From: AV40 sp038230255
GTDB lineage: Bacteria > Verrucomicrobiota > Verrucomicrobiia > Chthoniobacterales > UBA10450
Reading direction: 5' to 3'
DNA: 64,000 nucleotides
NCBI GenBank assembly: GCA_038230255.1
Contig: JBBRNP010000003.1
Span: 186,001 to 250,000 of the forward strand
Shown: piece by piece, positions 1-7,122 of the stretch
How positions within the stretch are numbered: the first letter of the stretch is position 1
How the letters are laid out: the number at the start of each line of letters is the position of its first letter
Position numbers and translations under genes: made by a program
The notes under the pieces: model-generated
The model's database searches: none
Seen by the model: the letters and a program-made list of their open reading frames with translations, nothing else
Told to the model about the DNA's origin: nothing

Positions 1-55
1 TGATGCGCTCGCGCTGGCTCATTCGCTGATAGGCCGCTGTCAATTTCGCCATCAT
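1..55 (-). CDS. GspM-like type II secretion protein, N-terminal fragment
   Basis: A new reverse-strand frame opens with two adjacent ATG codons (53-55 and 50-52). It overlaps the TGA of the gspL-like gene in an ATGA junction and leaves the window after about 18 codons. The visible start, MMAKLTAAYQRMSQRERI, fits GspM, whose cytoplasmic N-terminus typically carries a W/Y-x-x-x-S-x-RER pattern just before the membrane segment. GspM would partner GspL in the inner-membrane platform. Gene order (after gspL) supports the call. The fragment is too short for certainty. Confidence 0.55.
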   Translation of the reverse strand, partial: MMAKLTAAYQRMSQRERI

Positions 56-1287
56 CGCGGTTTTCCTTCCAGGCGAAATTGGGCGTGATTATTTGGCAAA
101 ATTCGCGGCGCGGCCATGTCGAAGCGAAAATTCTGCAAGCCCGGGTGTTTTTTTATTTTCTCCGCGAATTGATAAGCCAGCGCGGCCGTGTTCGCCTCGC
201 CATCGACCGAAATCTGGCGTGCAGATTGATTGTAAGCCGTGATGCGAACGTCGGGCGACGGCAAGCTTTCGTAAAGGTGGAACAAGATCTCGACCGGATA
301 GAAGCGCGAATCGATCGCCGGCGCGAGCGCCTTCCAGTTGGCTTCGGTTTCGCGAATGAATTGCGTTTGCGGCGCATCGCGCGCAATCAGCCGATCAAGT
401 CGCGCAATCGCGAAACGGGTGTAGCCAAGATAAAGCAGAAAGAGGAGAAAGATCGCGGCATAGGCGCCGCCGATCAGCATGAGTCGCTTCTGCCATTCGC
501 CGCGCTTAACCAGTTGGACACGCCGTTGTCGCCAGCTGTCCGGCAAGAGATTGAGTTTAACGGACGCCGGCGGCGTCTCGATTCCCACCAACTCGGTCGG
601 GCTCGCCAAAACCCCTCCCACCGTGTCGCGCAATTCGTAACAACTTTCATCGAGCAGAATACTGGGAAACGAACAGTTGATGCCTTGGAGTTCGGCGCTC
701 ATGGCCAGCTGGGGCAGTTCCATTTTCAGCTGTTCCGGCGCGACGCCGTCGAGGGTGCGGGCAAAACTGACCTTCCCATTTTCGGTGACGGCCGAAACCA
801 GCCTTTCCCCTTCAGGATAAATCAAGAGCGTCCGGCCTTCGGGGGCGTGGGTCGTGGCGCGTTGCGCAGCGTAAACGGTGACCTGGCGCGGGATGATGCC
901 TTTATCGAGGAGCGGCTTGGCGATTTCAGCTAACCGCTCATTTCGCACCACTACTGCCGAAATCACGCTCTCGGTTTCATTTTGCTCGATCAATTCGAAG
1001 TCGCTCGTCACTTCCTCTGCTGAAAATGGAAGCGCTTTCTCGATTTGGATCCGCACCATCTCCGGAAACTCCGTTGGATCGACAGTCGGCAGGCGAAATC
1101 GCTGCGCCAGAACAGCATCGACCGGCAAACTCAACACCAGATCGTCCTGAGCGGAAAGAAGCGGCACGGCTTCATCGAGAGTTTGGAGCAAGCGCACATT
1201 CCACGAACCGTCGCCATCACGCACGCGCAAGAGATTCCAGCCGTGGGCGGTCGGAGTGATGAAGACAGGCGTGGACGGCGTCTCGAT
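52..1287 (-). CDS. gspL: GspL/PilM-PilN-like type II secretion platform protein
   Basis: Predicted inner-membrane platform protein of a type II secretion or pseudopilus machine, linking the cytoplasmic ATPase to the periplasmic part. From the TTG at 1228-1230 it has 392 residues: an actin-like (PilM/GspL) cytoplasmic part of about 240 residues, one hydrophobic segment near residues 250-270 (LMLIGGAYAAIFLLFLLYLG) and a periplasmic PilN-like ferredoxin-fold domain. The frame stays open upstream of that TTG and encodes family-like sequence (ETPSTPVFITPTAHGWNLL). A strong AAGGAG (1296-1301) lies 8 nt before an in-frame ATC at 1285-1287, so I extend the gene to that non-canonical codon. It starts within a few bases of the gspK stop and overlaps the gspM-like gene. 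Function is confident; the start is not. Confidence 0.75.
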   Translation of the reverse strand: METPSTPVFITPTAHGWNLLRVRDGDGSWNVRLLQTLDEAVPLLSAQDDLVLSLPVDAVLAQRFRLPTVDPTEFPEMVRIQIEKALPFSAEEVTSDFELIEQNETESVISAVVVRNERLAEIAKPLLDKGIIPRQVTVYAAQRATTHAPEGRTLLIYPEGERLVSAVTENGKVSFARTLDGVAPEQLKMELPQLAMSAELQGINCSFPSILLDESCYELRDTVGGVLASPTELVGIETPPASVKLNLLPDSWRQRRVQLVKRGEWQKRLMLIGGAYAAIFLLFLLYLGYTRFAIARLDRLIARDAPQTQFIRETEANWKALAPAIDSRFYPVEILFHLYESLPSPDVRITAYNQSARQISVDGEANTAALAYQFAEKIKKHPGLQNFRFDMAAPRILPNNHAQFRLEGKPR

Positions 1288-1289
1288 GA

Positions 1290-2207
1290 TTAAAACTCCT
1301 TCCAGGTAATCACGCTCGGCTGCAACGGGGTTTTAATGAACACCATCTGCACAGTGCGGGTAGCTCTTCCGGCAGTGCCGACGCTGACGACCCGGAAAAC
1401 CTGGACACCTTTAAAGGAAACGCCGAGTTGTTTTGTGAGTAAATCAAATTGCTCCTTTTTCAGGCCAAGCGCAGCAGTGGCTTGCTCGGCAGTTTGGATC
1501 GGATCATCTTCGGTGCCGTCAATTCCATCTGGACCGGCTCGCAGTTCCACAAAACGATCGACAATCTGCGGCGTCATGCCGGGCAAAGCGAGCAGCACAT
1601 CGCGCGAAGCCCACGCCAGATCTACGCCTTTTCTAGTGTTCACCGTGAAATCGTTATCCCAACCCGGCACCGATGTGAACTCGCCCCAACCTGCAACTTG
1701 CTTTAGTTCGTCCACTCGTGCGAGTGGAGCGTGGGCTGGGTGATAATTGTCGCTCTCCGGCGGCGCATTTAAATGATGCAGGCCAACATTCGGTTCTACC
1801 CAATCAAGTAAAGAATCAATCATCGTATTGCGCTCATTCAGATCGATATCTTTATTCTCCAAATATTTTCGCAAGACATCCAACACCGCAGGACCCGCAG
1901 CCTGTGACGTATGCCAGTTTAAATCCAAGCGCCCGCCTTCTCCTGTGAGTCTTGCGTCATAACTGGAACCATTGCCAAGTTGACCTCTCAAATTCGGTGA
2001 ACCCGGATTCACGTTCATCGGCAACGCTACTTCCGCGCCGGAACACGCTGCCGCCTCGGCCTTCAGCATTCGAGTTGCATCACCGGAAAGCGAGAGTCGC
2101 GAGTCGATATCGAGCGCCCATGAAATTACCAGGGCACTCAACAAAAAGATCGCCCAAAGCGCGAGCATGATCGCAGCGCCGCGAGTTCTTTCGATCGAAA
2201 CATTCAT
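1290..2207 (-). CDS. gspK: GspK-like minor pseudopilin
   Basis: Minor pseudopilin at the tip of the type II secretion pseudopilus, made as an inner-membrane precursor and cleaved by the prepilin peptidase. The chosen ATG (2205-2207) gives MNVSIERTRGAAIMLALWAI. The RTRG-A boundary followed by a hydrophobic helix replaces the canonical G-F site, as is usual in GspK. A long globular domain follows, including helix-hairpin-helix-like stretches (DVLLALPGMTPQIVDRFVEL) typical of the family, and the length (305 residues) fits. An upstream ATG at 2271-2273 would overlap gspJ heavily and spoil the leader. GAGG (about 8 nt before the ATG) supports this start. It lies 13 nt after gspJ in the same operon. 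Confidence 0.85.
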   Translation of the reverse strand: MNVSIERTRGAAIMLALWAIFLLSALVISWALDIDSRLSLSGDATRMLKAEAAACSGAEVALPMNVNPGSPNLRGQLGNGSSYDARLTGEGGRLDLNWHTSQAAGPAVLDVLRKYLENKDIDLNERNTMIDSLLDWVEPNVGLHHLNAPPESDNYHPAHAPLARVDELKQVAGWGEFTSVPGWDNDFTVNTRKGVDLAWASRDVLLALPGMTPQIVDRFVELRAGPDGIDGTEDDPIQTAEQATAALGLKKEQFDLLTKQLGVSFKGVQVFRVVSVGTAGRATRTVQMVFIKTPLQPSVITWKEF

Positions 2208-2220
2208 AAGATCGACCTCG

Positions 2221-2844
2221 TCACATCGGCCTCCGGCCGAGAGGAATGATCGCCTCCCATGGAACCACGGCATCGGAGCGGCCGACGATTACTTTCACCA
2301 GTCGCGGCAGAGTCCCGGCATCGGTCCAGCGTTCTACCCAGACATTCAAACGCGCGTCAAAGTAGCGAAATTGCAGACTGCGCACGTTCTCAATTAACGG
2401 AATCCAGGTTTCGTTCGCGTTGCTGACCGCCGAATCGTTCTTCGGCTTTCGCAATAATCCGAGATCGTACCGGTTGCTCTCTTTTTTTTCCGATTGCAAC
2501 CGTAACGCCACTACGAAGTCGCCCGCGGCGTATCGCGTCATCAAACCCGGGCCCGCACTACAGGTCCATCGGATCTCGTCCCGTTCGCGATCGTTCAACT
2601 TAAAAGCGTCGCCGAGGAGCGCTCCTCTTCCGGATGGCAAGCTCTGCCACTGCGCCACGAGCACTTCGCGCAAACCGTCGTAACGCGCCTCGCTCGCGAG
2701 CGTTTCGGAAGAAAGACGGATGGCGACCAGGTTCGATTGGACAAAGCGATAGATCGCCAATGCCATCGTGGCCAAAATCGCCACGGCCATGATGATCTCC
2801 AGCAAGGTGAAGCCGTGTCGGCGATTAACCGGGACGATAAACAT
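2221..2844 (-). CDS. gspJ: GspJ-like minor pseudopilin
   Basis: Minor pseudopilin of the type II secretion tip complex (GspH-I-J-K). The N-terminus has a class III leader ending RRHG, then FTLLEIIMAVAILATMAL, with Glu at position +5 of the mature protein as required for assembly. The globular part contains a GspJ-like region (ENVRSLQFRYFDARLNVWVE), and the length of 207 residues is normal. Its start overlaps the end of gspI by 20 nt, which indicates translational coupling. The product would be processed by a prepilin peptidase not encoded in this window. Confidence 0.85.
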   Translation of the reverse strand: MFIVPVNRRHGFTLLEIIMAVAILATMALAIYRFVQSNLVAIRLSSETLASEARYDGLREVLVAQWQSLPSGRGALLGDAFKLNDRERDEIRWTCSAGPGLMTRYAAGDFVVALRLQSEKKESNRYDLGLLRKPKNDSAVSNANETWIPLIENVRSLQFRYFDARLNVWVERWTDAGTLPRLVKVIVGRSDAVVPWEAIIPLGRRPM

Positions 2845-3280
2845 AAAACTCGATTTGCTGCGACTGCTCGGAACCGCCGCGCTTCCATTTTGCCGTAAGC
2901 GTGACTCGATTCACGCCTCCGAGCTCCGTTCCGTTGTCCTCTTCCAATTCAGCGGGCGCGCTTTTCTGGATCAGCTTCACCGTCCCGTAACCAGTGTCGA
3001 TGTTGAATTCCTTCGACGGATCGGGAAATCCGGGGGTGGTTTGGACCTCGGCCATCCGATTCGATAAAATTTGTCGAACCCGGTTTTCCTCCGCGTTGAG
3101 AGTGGTGGCGTTAAGGCAATTTTCTACGGCGCGACCAAGCGCGAGCACGCCGAGCGCGAAAATCGCCAGGCCCATGAGCACTTCGTATAAAGCAAAGCCA
3201 ATCTGACCTCTGCCTGCCCGCCGTAGCCTTGGCGAAGGCGGGACCTGTGATCTCCGACCTCTGACTTTACTTCGCCGCAT
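2825..3280 (-). CDS. gspI: GspI-like minor pseudopilin with a repeat-derived leader
   Basis: Minor pseudopilin. The mature part begins after the glycine in GQIG with FALYEVLMGLAIFALGVLAL, a pilin-type helix with Glu at +5. The leader is abnormally long for this class (about 28 basic residues) because nt 3207-3245 are a dispersed palindromic repeat (core GGCGAAGGCGGGACC on the + strand) translated in frame as part of it. The ATG at 3278-3280 overlaps the stop of gspH. No better start lies closer to the cleavage site, so the repeat appears to be tolerated inside the leader. Length is 151 residues, slightly longer than usual for that reason. Confidence 0.8.
   Translation of the reverse strand: MRRSKVRGRRSQVPPSPRLRRAGRGQIGFALYEVLMGLAIFALGVLALGRAVENCLNATTLNAEENRVRQILSNRMAEVQTTPGFPDPSKEFNIDTGYGTVKLIQKSAPAELEEDNGTELGGVNRVTLTAKWKRGGSEQSQQIEFYVYRPG
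3207..3245. repeat. CGCCGTAGCCTTGGCGAAGGCG repeat inside gspI
   Basis: Palindrome-like repeat with CCCGCC/GGCGGG arms, nearly identical over 39-40 nt to 27236-27275 (shared core CCGTAGCCTTGGCGAAGG). It lies in the leader-coding part of gspI and is translated in frame. Confidence 0.85.
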
Positions 3281-3740
3281 AGTTTGCCAACTCGCCGTGG
3301 CCTGTAAGCGGCGAATAATTTGCCGTCCATGTCCCCGCTCTTCCTACAAAGCGAACAATTGCCGGCTCGCATGTGCCCGTTGGCCAGAAAATCCATTCGC
3401 CTGCGGGCTTGGCAATGAGCGCAGCCGGCAGAGTGAGCGTCAATGCGCTTCCGCGCTCCAATGGAAACGTCGCCACCGCCTTCTTTTCCTCGTCTTTGGC
3501 GAACGCCTCCGGTTGCACGGTCACATCTTTGTTGCTCCAAACGAGGAGGTAAGCGCGGTGCTCGGCGACGCTTCGTTCCTGGGCCTGGCGAACAAGATTG
3601 TTAAATCCATCCAACGACGCGCGCAGTTTCCTGTCAGCGAAAACTCCGCTCAAACTGGGCACCGCCATCAAAAGTATGACCGACAAGATGGCGACCGCGA
3701 TGATGATCTCGATCAACGTAAATGCCCGGCGACGTTGCAT
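3267..3740 (-). CDS. gspH: GspH-like pseudopilin
   Basis: Pseudopilin with a very short leader (MQRRRA) followed by FTLIEIIIAVAILSVILLMA, the canonical type IV pilin/pseudopilin N-terminal helix with Glu at +5. The following domain (LRASLDGFNNLVRQAQERSV, then beta-rich sequence) matches GspH/FimT. It is the first visible gene of the reverse-strand operon gspH-I-J-K-L-M. No gspD, E, F or G is in the window, so the main pseudopilin, secretin and ATPase must lie elsewhere. The cleavage residue before Phe is Ala rather than Gly, a tolerated but less common choice. Confidence 0.8.
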   Translation of the reverse strand: MQRRRAFTLIEIIIAVAILSVILLMAVPSLSGVFADRKLRASLDGFNNLVRQAQERSVAEHRAYLLVWSNKDVTVQPEAFAKDEEKKAVATFPLERGSALTLTLPAALIAKPAGEWIFWPTGTCEPAIVRFVGRAGTWTANYSPLTGHGELANYAAK

Positions 3741-3861
3741 CGACGAAGTTACGCTCCCGGCGCGAAATCACAAGACACCGGGACCAGGCAGCGGCCTCGA
3801 CAAGTGGCCATCCCAAATTGCCTTGCAAGTTTGGCCAAGGGGTCTGAATGTTGCACCGACC

Positions 3862-4173
3862 ATGAGCGTCATTGCCAGTCTGACCAATCTGTTTTCCGGA
3901 GGCGATTTACTGATCATTCTCCTGGTCATTCTGCTGCTCTTCGGCGCCAAGAAATTACCGGAGCTCGCACGCGGAATGGGTCAGGCCATCAAAGAATTCC
4001 AAAAGGCCAAGGACGAATTCTCTGACGAGCTGCACAAGGCCGGTCAAAACGACACCGCGGCCAAGGGGAATCTGCCACCCGCATCTACGGTTGCCCGGAC
4101 CGACGCTCCCCAAGCCCCTCGGCCCGATTCGAACCAGGCTGCCACACCCGGCGACCAAACCAAGCCGGTTTAA
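3862..4173 (+). CDS. tatA: TatA/E-type twin-arginine translocase subunit
   Basis: Pore-forming subunit of the twin-arginine pathway, which exports folded proteins across the inner membrane. The ATG at 3862 gives a 103-residue protein: an N-terminal hydrophobic segment (residues about 10-28), the hallmark hinge FGAKKLPELARGMG, an amphipathic helix (GQAIKEFQKAKDEF) and a disordered Pro/Ala tail. The open frame extends upstream to 3598, but that part is antisense to gspH and not family-like, so I reject the longer start. The gene is divergent from the gsp operon, with about 120 bp between them. No tatC is in the window. Confidence 0.9.
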   Translation: MSVIASLTNLFSGGDLLIILLVILLLFGAKKLPELARGMGQAIKEFQKAKDEFSDELHKAGQNDTAAKGNLPPASTVARTDAPQAPRPDSNQAATPGDQTKPV

Positions 4174-4175
4174 AC

Positions 4176-4264
4176 GGTGGATCGAGCAGTCCCTTGCTCG
4201 ATGTTAATTCAAGATCGCCGAAGGCGATCAAATTTAGCATCGCCCGCGGAGCGGTCGATCCACC
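4176..4264. repeat. Multi-hairpin intergenic palindrome
   Basis: Ten-base inverted ends GGTGGATCGA (4176-4185) and TCGATCCACC (4255-4264) enclose two further hairpins: GAGCA/TGCTC around 4184-4199 and GATCGCC/GGCGATC around 4213-4229. It sits between tatA and the acyl carrier gene. It could be a terminator-like RNA or a small non-autonomous palindromic element. Confidence 0.6.
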
Positions 4265-4321
4265 TAAAACAGATGTAGTTGACCTAACCCGCCGTTTACG
4301 ACAATTTCGCGCGCTTCATTT

Positions 4322-4621
4322 ATGTCCGACGTCGACCTACGCCCCCGCATTAAAGAGATGTTGGTTAAAAATTTGATGCTGCAGACGACCGCGGACCAAA
4401 TCGGCGACGATCTGCCTCTTTTCGGCCCGAACGGCCTCGGATTGGACTCGATCGACGCCTTGGAGCTCGTGGTTAGCATGGAAAAAACGTTCGGAGTCGG
4501 CGTCCCGAACTCAGAAGTGGCCGGCAAGGCCCTTCGGACGGTCAATACAATCCACGATTATATTCTCGAAAAACGCGGAGAAGGTGTTCAAACTAGCGGA
4601 AAGATCGACACACCCGCGTGA
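4322..4621 (+). CDS. Acyl carrier protein-like protein
   Basis: Carrier protein of 99 residues. Ser43 in the motif GLGLDSIDALEL is the expected phosphopantetheine attachment site, and flanking helices (LRPRIKEMLVKNLM and VSMEKTFGVGV) match the four-helix ACP fold. Its sequence departs from housekeeping AcpP, and no fatty-acid synthesis genes are adjacent, so it is more likely a dedicated carrier for a specialised acyl transfer, for example lipid or glycolipid assembly with the following glycosyltransferase. That gene starts at GTG overlapping this TGA (GTGA), implying coupled expression. The substrate is unknown. Confidence 0.85.
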   Translation: MSDVDLRPRIKEMLVKNLMLQTTADQIGDDLPLFGPNGLGLDSIDALELVVSMEKTFGVGVPNSEVAGKALRTVNTIHDYILEKRGEGVQTSGKIDTPA

Positions 4622-5805
4622 ATTTACTTCATCTCGAGAGCAGCGGCAGCTGGGGCGGACAGGAATACCGCACCTGTCTCGAAATCAATTGGCTCAATGC
4701 AAACGGCCACCGCGCCTGGCTCATTTGCGACCCGACCAGCGAAGTAATGACCAAAGCGCGCGAGCTTGGCACTCCCGTCATCCCGATGTCGCTAAAGCAT
4801 CGGATCAATCCACTGGTTTCCTTTCGGATCTGGCTTTTCTGCCGCCGCAATCGGGTCGATCTAATCAAGAGCTACAGCTCCAAAGACCACTGGCTCTGTC
4901 TTCCGCTTTTTCTCTGCGGGTGGCCGGTAACCCGCGCGCGCTGCATTACCGATCCCCTGGGCAAGAAGAACCGCGCCTTCATCTACCGGCACGGCTGCGC
5001 AAAAATCGTGGCGGATGCGCAAGTCATTAAAACAGAATTCATCGAGCAGTACGGCATTGCGCCCGAAAAAATTGAGGTGATCGGGTCGGCGGTCGACCTG
5101 GAGAAATTTTCGCCCAAACACGATCCGATGAAATTCCGCCGCGAAGTCGGACTCTCAGCGGAGATACCTATCATTGCGAACATCGGCATGATCCGTCCCG
5201 ATAAAGGGCAGTTCAATTTGGTGGAGGCAGCGCGAATCGTGCGTCACCAGCGCAAGGACGCGCATTTTGTTTTCGTGGGAGAAGCGACTGGCGGCCGGAG
5301 CCGGGAAAAGTGGGTCCGGAAAGCAATCGACCGCGCCGGTCTGAACGGCAACGTGCTGATGATGGGATATCGCTGGGACATTCCGGACATTTTGGCGGCC
5401 GCAAATATGGTCGTAATCGCGTCGCGTCACACTGAAGCGTCGCCGATTGTTCTGCGCGAAGCTTTTGCCAGCGGCCGGCCCGTGATCGCCACCCGCGTCG
5501 GGGATGTCCCGGAAATCATTGTTCACGGCGAAAACGGATTGATCGTGCAACCAAACGACAGCAACGCGCTAGCCACCGCCATTCTGCTCTTTCTCTCGGA
5601 CGCAAATCTGGCTGCGCGCTGCGCTGAGAACGGCCTCCGTTATGCGCGCGAGCATTTTTGTTTCGACCGAATGATGTGCGCCAAACTCGATGTCGATCTT
5701 GCGTTAGTCGAAGCCAACAAAAAGCGTCGCGTTCGAGCTACGGACCGAGTCGAAACTGCGACGCTGGCGTCGATCACAAGCCCGGAGCCGATCTTACCCG
5801 ACTGA
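4618..5805 (+). CDS. GT4-family glycosyltransferase
   Basis: Cytoplasmic GT-B fold glycosyltransferase of 395 residues. The N-terminal acceptor domain begins MNLLHLESSGSWGGQEYRTC, with the GG loop near the start. The C-terminal nucleotide-sugar domain shows NIGMIRPDKGQFNLVEAARI and the E-x7-E motif (EASPIVLREAF) followed by ASGRPVIATRVGDVPEII. These are features of family 4 retaining enzymes that build lipopolysaccharide or exopolysaccharide. The GTG start overlaps the acyl carrier stop by four bases. Donor and acceptor cannot be read from the sequence. Confidence 0.88.
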   Translation: MNLLHLESSGSWGGQEYRTCLEINWLNANGHRAWLICDPTSEVMTKARELGTPVIPMSLKHRINPLVSFRIWLFCRRNRVDLIKSYSSKDHWLCLPLFLCGWPVTRARCITDPLGKKNRAFIYRHGCAKIVADAQVIKTEFIEQYGIAPEKIEVIGSAVDLEKFSPKHDPMKFRREVGLSAEIPIIANIGMIRPDKGQFNLVEAARIVRHQRKDAHFVFVGEATGGRSREKWVRKAIDRAGLNGNVLMMGYRWDIPDILAAANMVVIASRHTEASPIVLREAFASGRPVIATRVGDVPEIIVHGENGLIVQPNDSNALATAILLFLSDANLAARCAENGLRYAREHFCFDRMMCAKLDVDLALVEANKKRRVRATDRVETATLASITSPEPILPD

Positions 5806-5909
5806 CGTGCGGCGCTAGTGGCGATGCCAAGCCTTTCTGTAAGACCGATCGATCAGCCAATTTTTCGCGAACTTTGCCCAGGTAACGCCGTATCTCCTTA
5901 TGCACGAGT

Positions 5910-6938
5910 ATGCCTCGAAAGAAAATGGTTCGTCGACTGAAACCGCTTCCCAGCCGGCGGAGTTTAAAGGCCAGGGAGCATAAGACGGCACGCCTCGTAG
6001 AAATTCTACGCGGTATCGCCGTCAGCAGCCAAACCGAGAAATCGCAGGTCTTCTATCCGGTGCGAGACGTCGCGCAGCAATTCGGTATGTCCGTATCAAT
6101 TGTTGCCCGAGCCTACGATCAACTTGGAGACGAAGGACTCTTATCCACCGTTCGGGGCTCGAAAACCGTCCTGCAAGGTCTTGGTGAAGCGAGGCATTTG
6201 AGTGTCCTCGGTTTTGTCGGAATGCCGGCAGCGATTTCTTCCTTTGTCGCGCTCCAGGATTACCGCACTTTTTTCGTTCGCGTCCGACGAGAATTGCGAG
6301 CGCGTGGTTTTGCGGTGGCGATGGTCCTGTACGATTCTCCCGACGTGAAGTCCGGACGGCTTGAGAAACGAATCGTGAAATACGATTTCGATACCGTGCT
6401 TTGGTATCGGCCGGACACATCGGCACGGGAAATTATTTCTCGGGCCATCACCGAGATTCTGCGATACTGGAAAACAAAAGCCGAAATCAGTTCTGTGACG
6501 ATCGTCCGCGGCGTCAGGGCATCGGCCAAAGAAGAGACGCTTGAGCGATTGCTCGAGGAAGAGCATCTTCCTTTCGAGTTTCGAAGCGCTGATGGTAAAG
6601 CGGCCGCAAAATTTCTGAAATCTCTTGGCCAGGTCAGAACAAAGGGCATCATTTTCCCGTCCTGGGCGGCCTCGATGTTTGCCTTTCGCGAACCGGAAGG
6701 GCTAATGCAGCTGGCCAATAATTGTCACATCGCGTTTACCGGTGGCCCACCGAGTATTGCCTTCGCGCAGGTCCATGATGTTCATGTAGAGCTAGTGATT
6801 GTCGACTGGCAGCTCGTCGCGGAAAAAATCGTCAGCGACTTAATTTCCAAAAAGGCCTTCGAGCGCGCCGAGGCCACAGTTTTCAAAGCGAGTGCGCACG
6901 TTCGTGCAGCACTCAGTCAGTACGCTCAAGTGATTTGA
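5910..6938 (+). CDS. GntR-type winged-helix transcriptional regulator
   Basis: DNA-binding regulator of 342 residues. Residues about 45-90 form a GntR-like winged helix (YPVRDVAQQFGMSVSIVARA, then YDQLGDEGLLSTVRG). The rest resembles a degenerate LacI/periplasmic-binding-like effector domain (VLGFVGMPAAISS, later GIIFPSWAASMF). A very basic N-terminal tail precedes the helix-turn-helix. It lies immediately upstream of the CTGTTC array and the giant RHS gene in the same direction, so control of the toxin locus is possible but unproven. The ligand is unknown. Confidence 0.75.
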   Translation: MPRKKMVRRLKPLPSRRSLKAREHKTARLVEILRGIAVSSQTEKSQVFYPVRDVAQQFGMSVSIVARAYDQLGDEGLLSTVRGSKTVLQGLGEARHLSVLGFVGMPAAISSFVALQDYRTFFVRVRRELRARGFAVAMVLYDSPDVKSGRLEKRIVKYDFDTVLWYRPDTSAREIISRAITEILRYWKTKAEISSVTIVRGVRASAKEETLERLLEEEHLPFEFRSADGKAAAKFLKSLGQVRTKGIIFPSWAASMFAFREPEGLMQLANNCHIAFTGGPPSIAFAQVHDVHVELVIVDWQLVAEKIVSDLISKKAFERAEATVFKASAHVRAALSQYAQVI

Positions 6939-6942
6939 GCTG

Positions 6943-6990
6943 TAGCCGCGGCTCTACCTGTCGCGCCGTAGCGAGCGGAGGCGGATGAGC
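6943..6990. repeat. Short palindromic repeat of the CGCCGTAGC type
   Basis: A sequence containing TGTAGCCGCGGCT and CGCGCCGTAGCGAGCGGAGG follows the regulator stop. It resembles the repeats at 3207-3245, 27236-27275 and 56279-56310, although the inner part differs. Confidence 0.5.
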
Positions 6991-7034
6991 CGCGTCTTTG
7001 CCGGGTGAAACGTAGGGATTCACGCGGCATAATT

Positions 7035-7078
7035 CTGTTCGCAAACTGTTCGGTCACTGTTCTCAAACTGTTCTGTTC
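7035..7078 (+). promoter_or_regulatory. Array of CTGTTC direct repeats with 11-bp spacing
   Basis: CTGTTC occurs at 7035, 7046, 7057 and 7068, exactly 11 bp apart, with a further overlapping copy at 7073. Units 1 and 3 share the spacer form nCAAA (CTGTTCGCAAACTGTTC and CTGTTCTCAAACTGTTC). Eleven-bp head-to-tail repeats are the binding-site format of OmpR/PhoB-family response regulators. The array ends 44 bp before the RHS start codon. Confidence 0.6.
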
Positions 7079-7122
7079 GCGCTCGCCGACGCAATGCGCG
7101 TAAAAATCCGCCACTCTTTTTT

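Noticed and set aside
79..933. Long forward open frame of 284 codons
   Set aside because: Antisense to the gspL-like gene; no family-like sequence. The reverse frame has clear domains and operon context.
3297..4025. Forward open frame of 242 codons
   Set aside because: Lies antisense to gspH and then out of frame in tatA; composition is that of a shadow frame.
7035..7078. Short CRISPR-like repeat array
   Set aside because: Units are only 11 bp with 5-bp spacers; far too short for CRISPR, but right for response-regulator sites.
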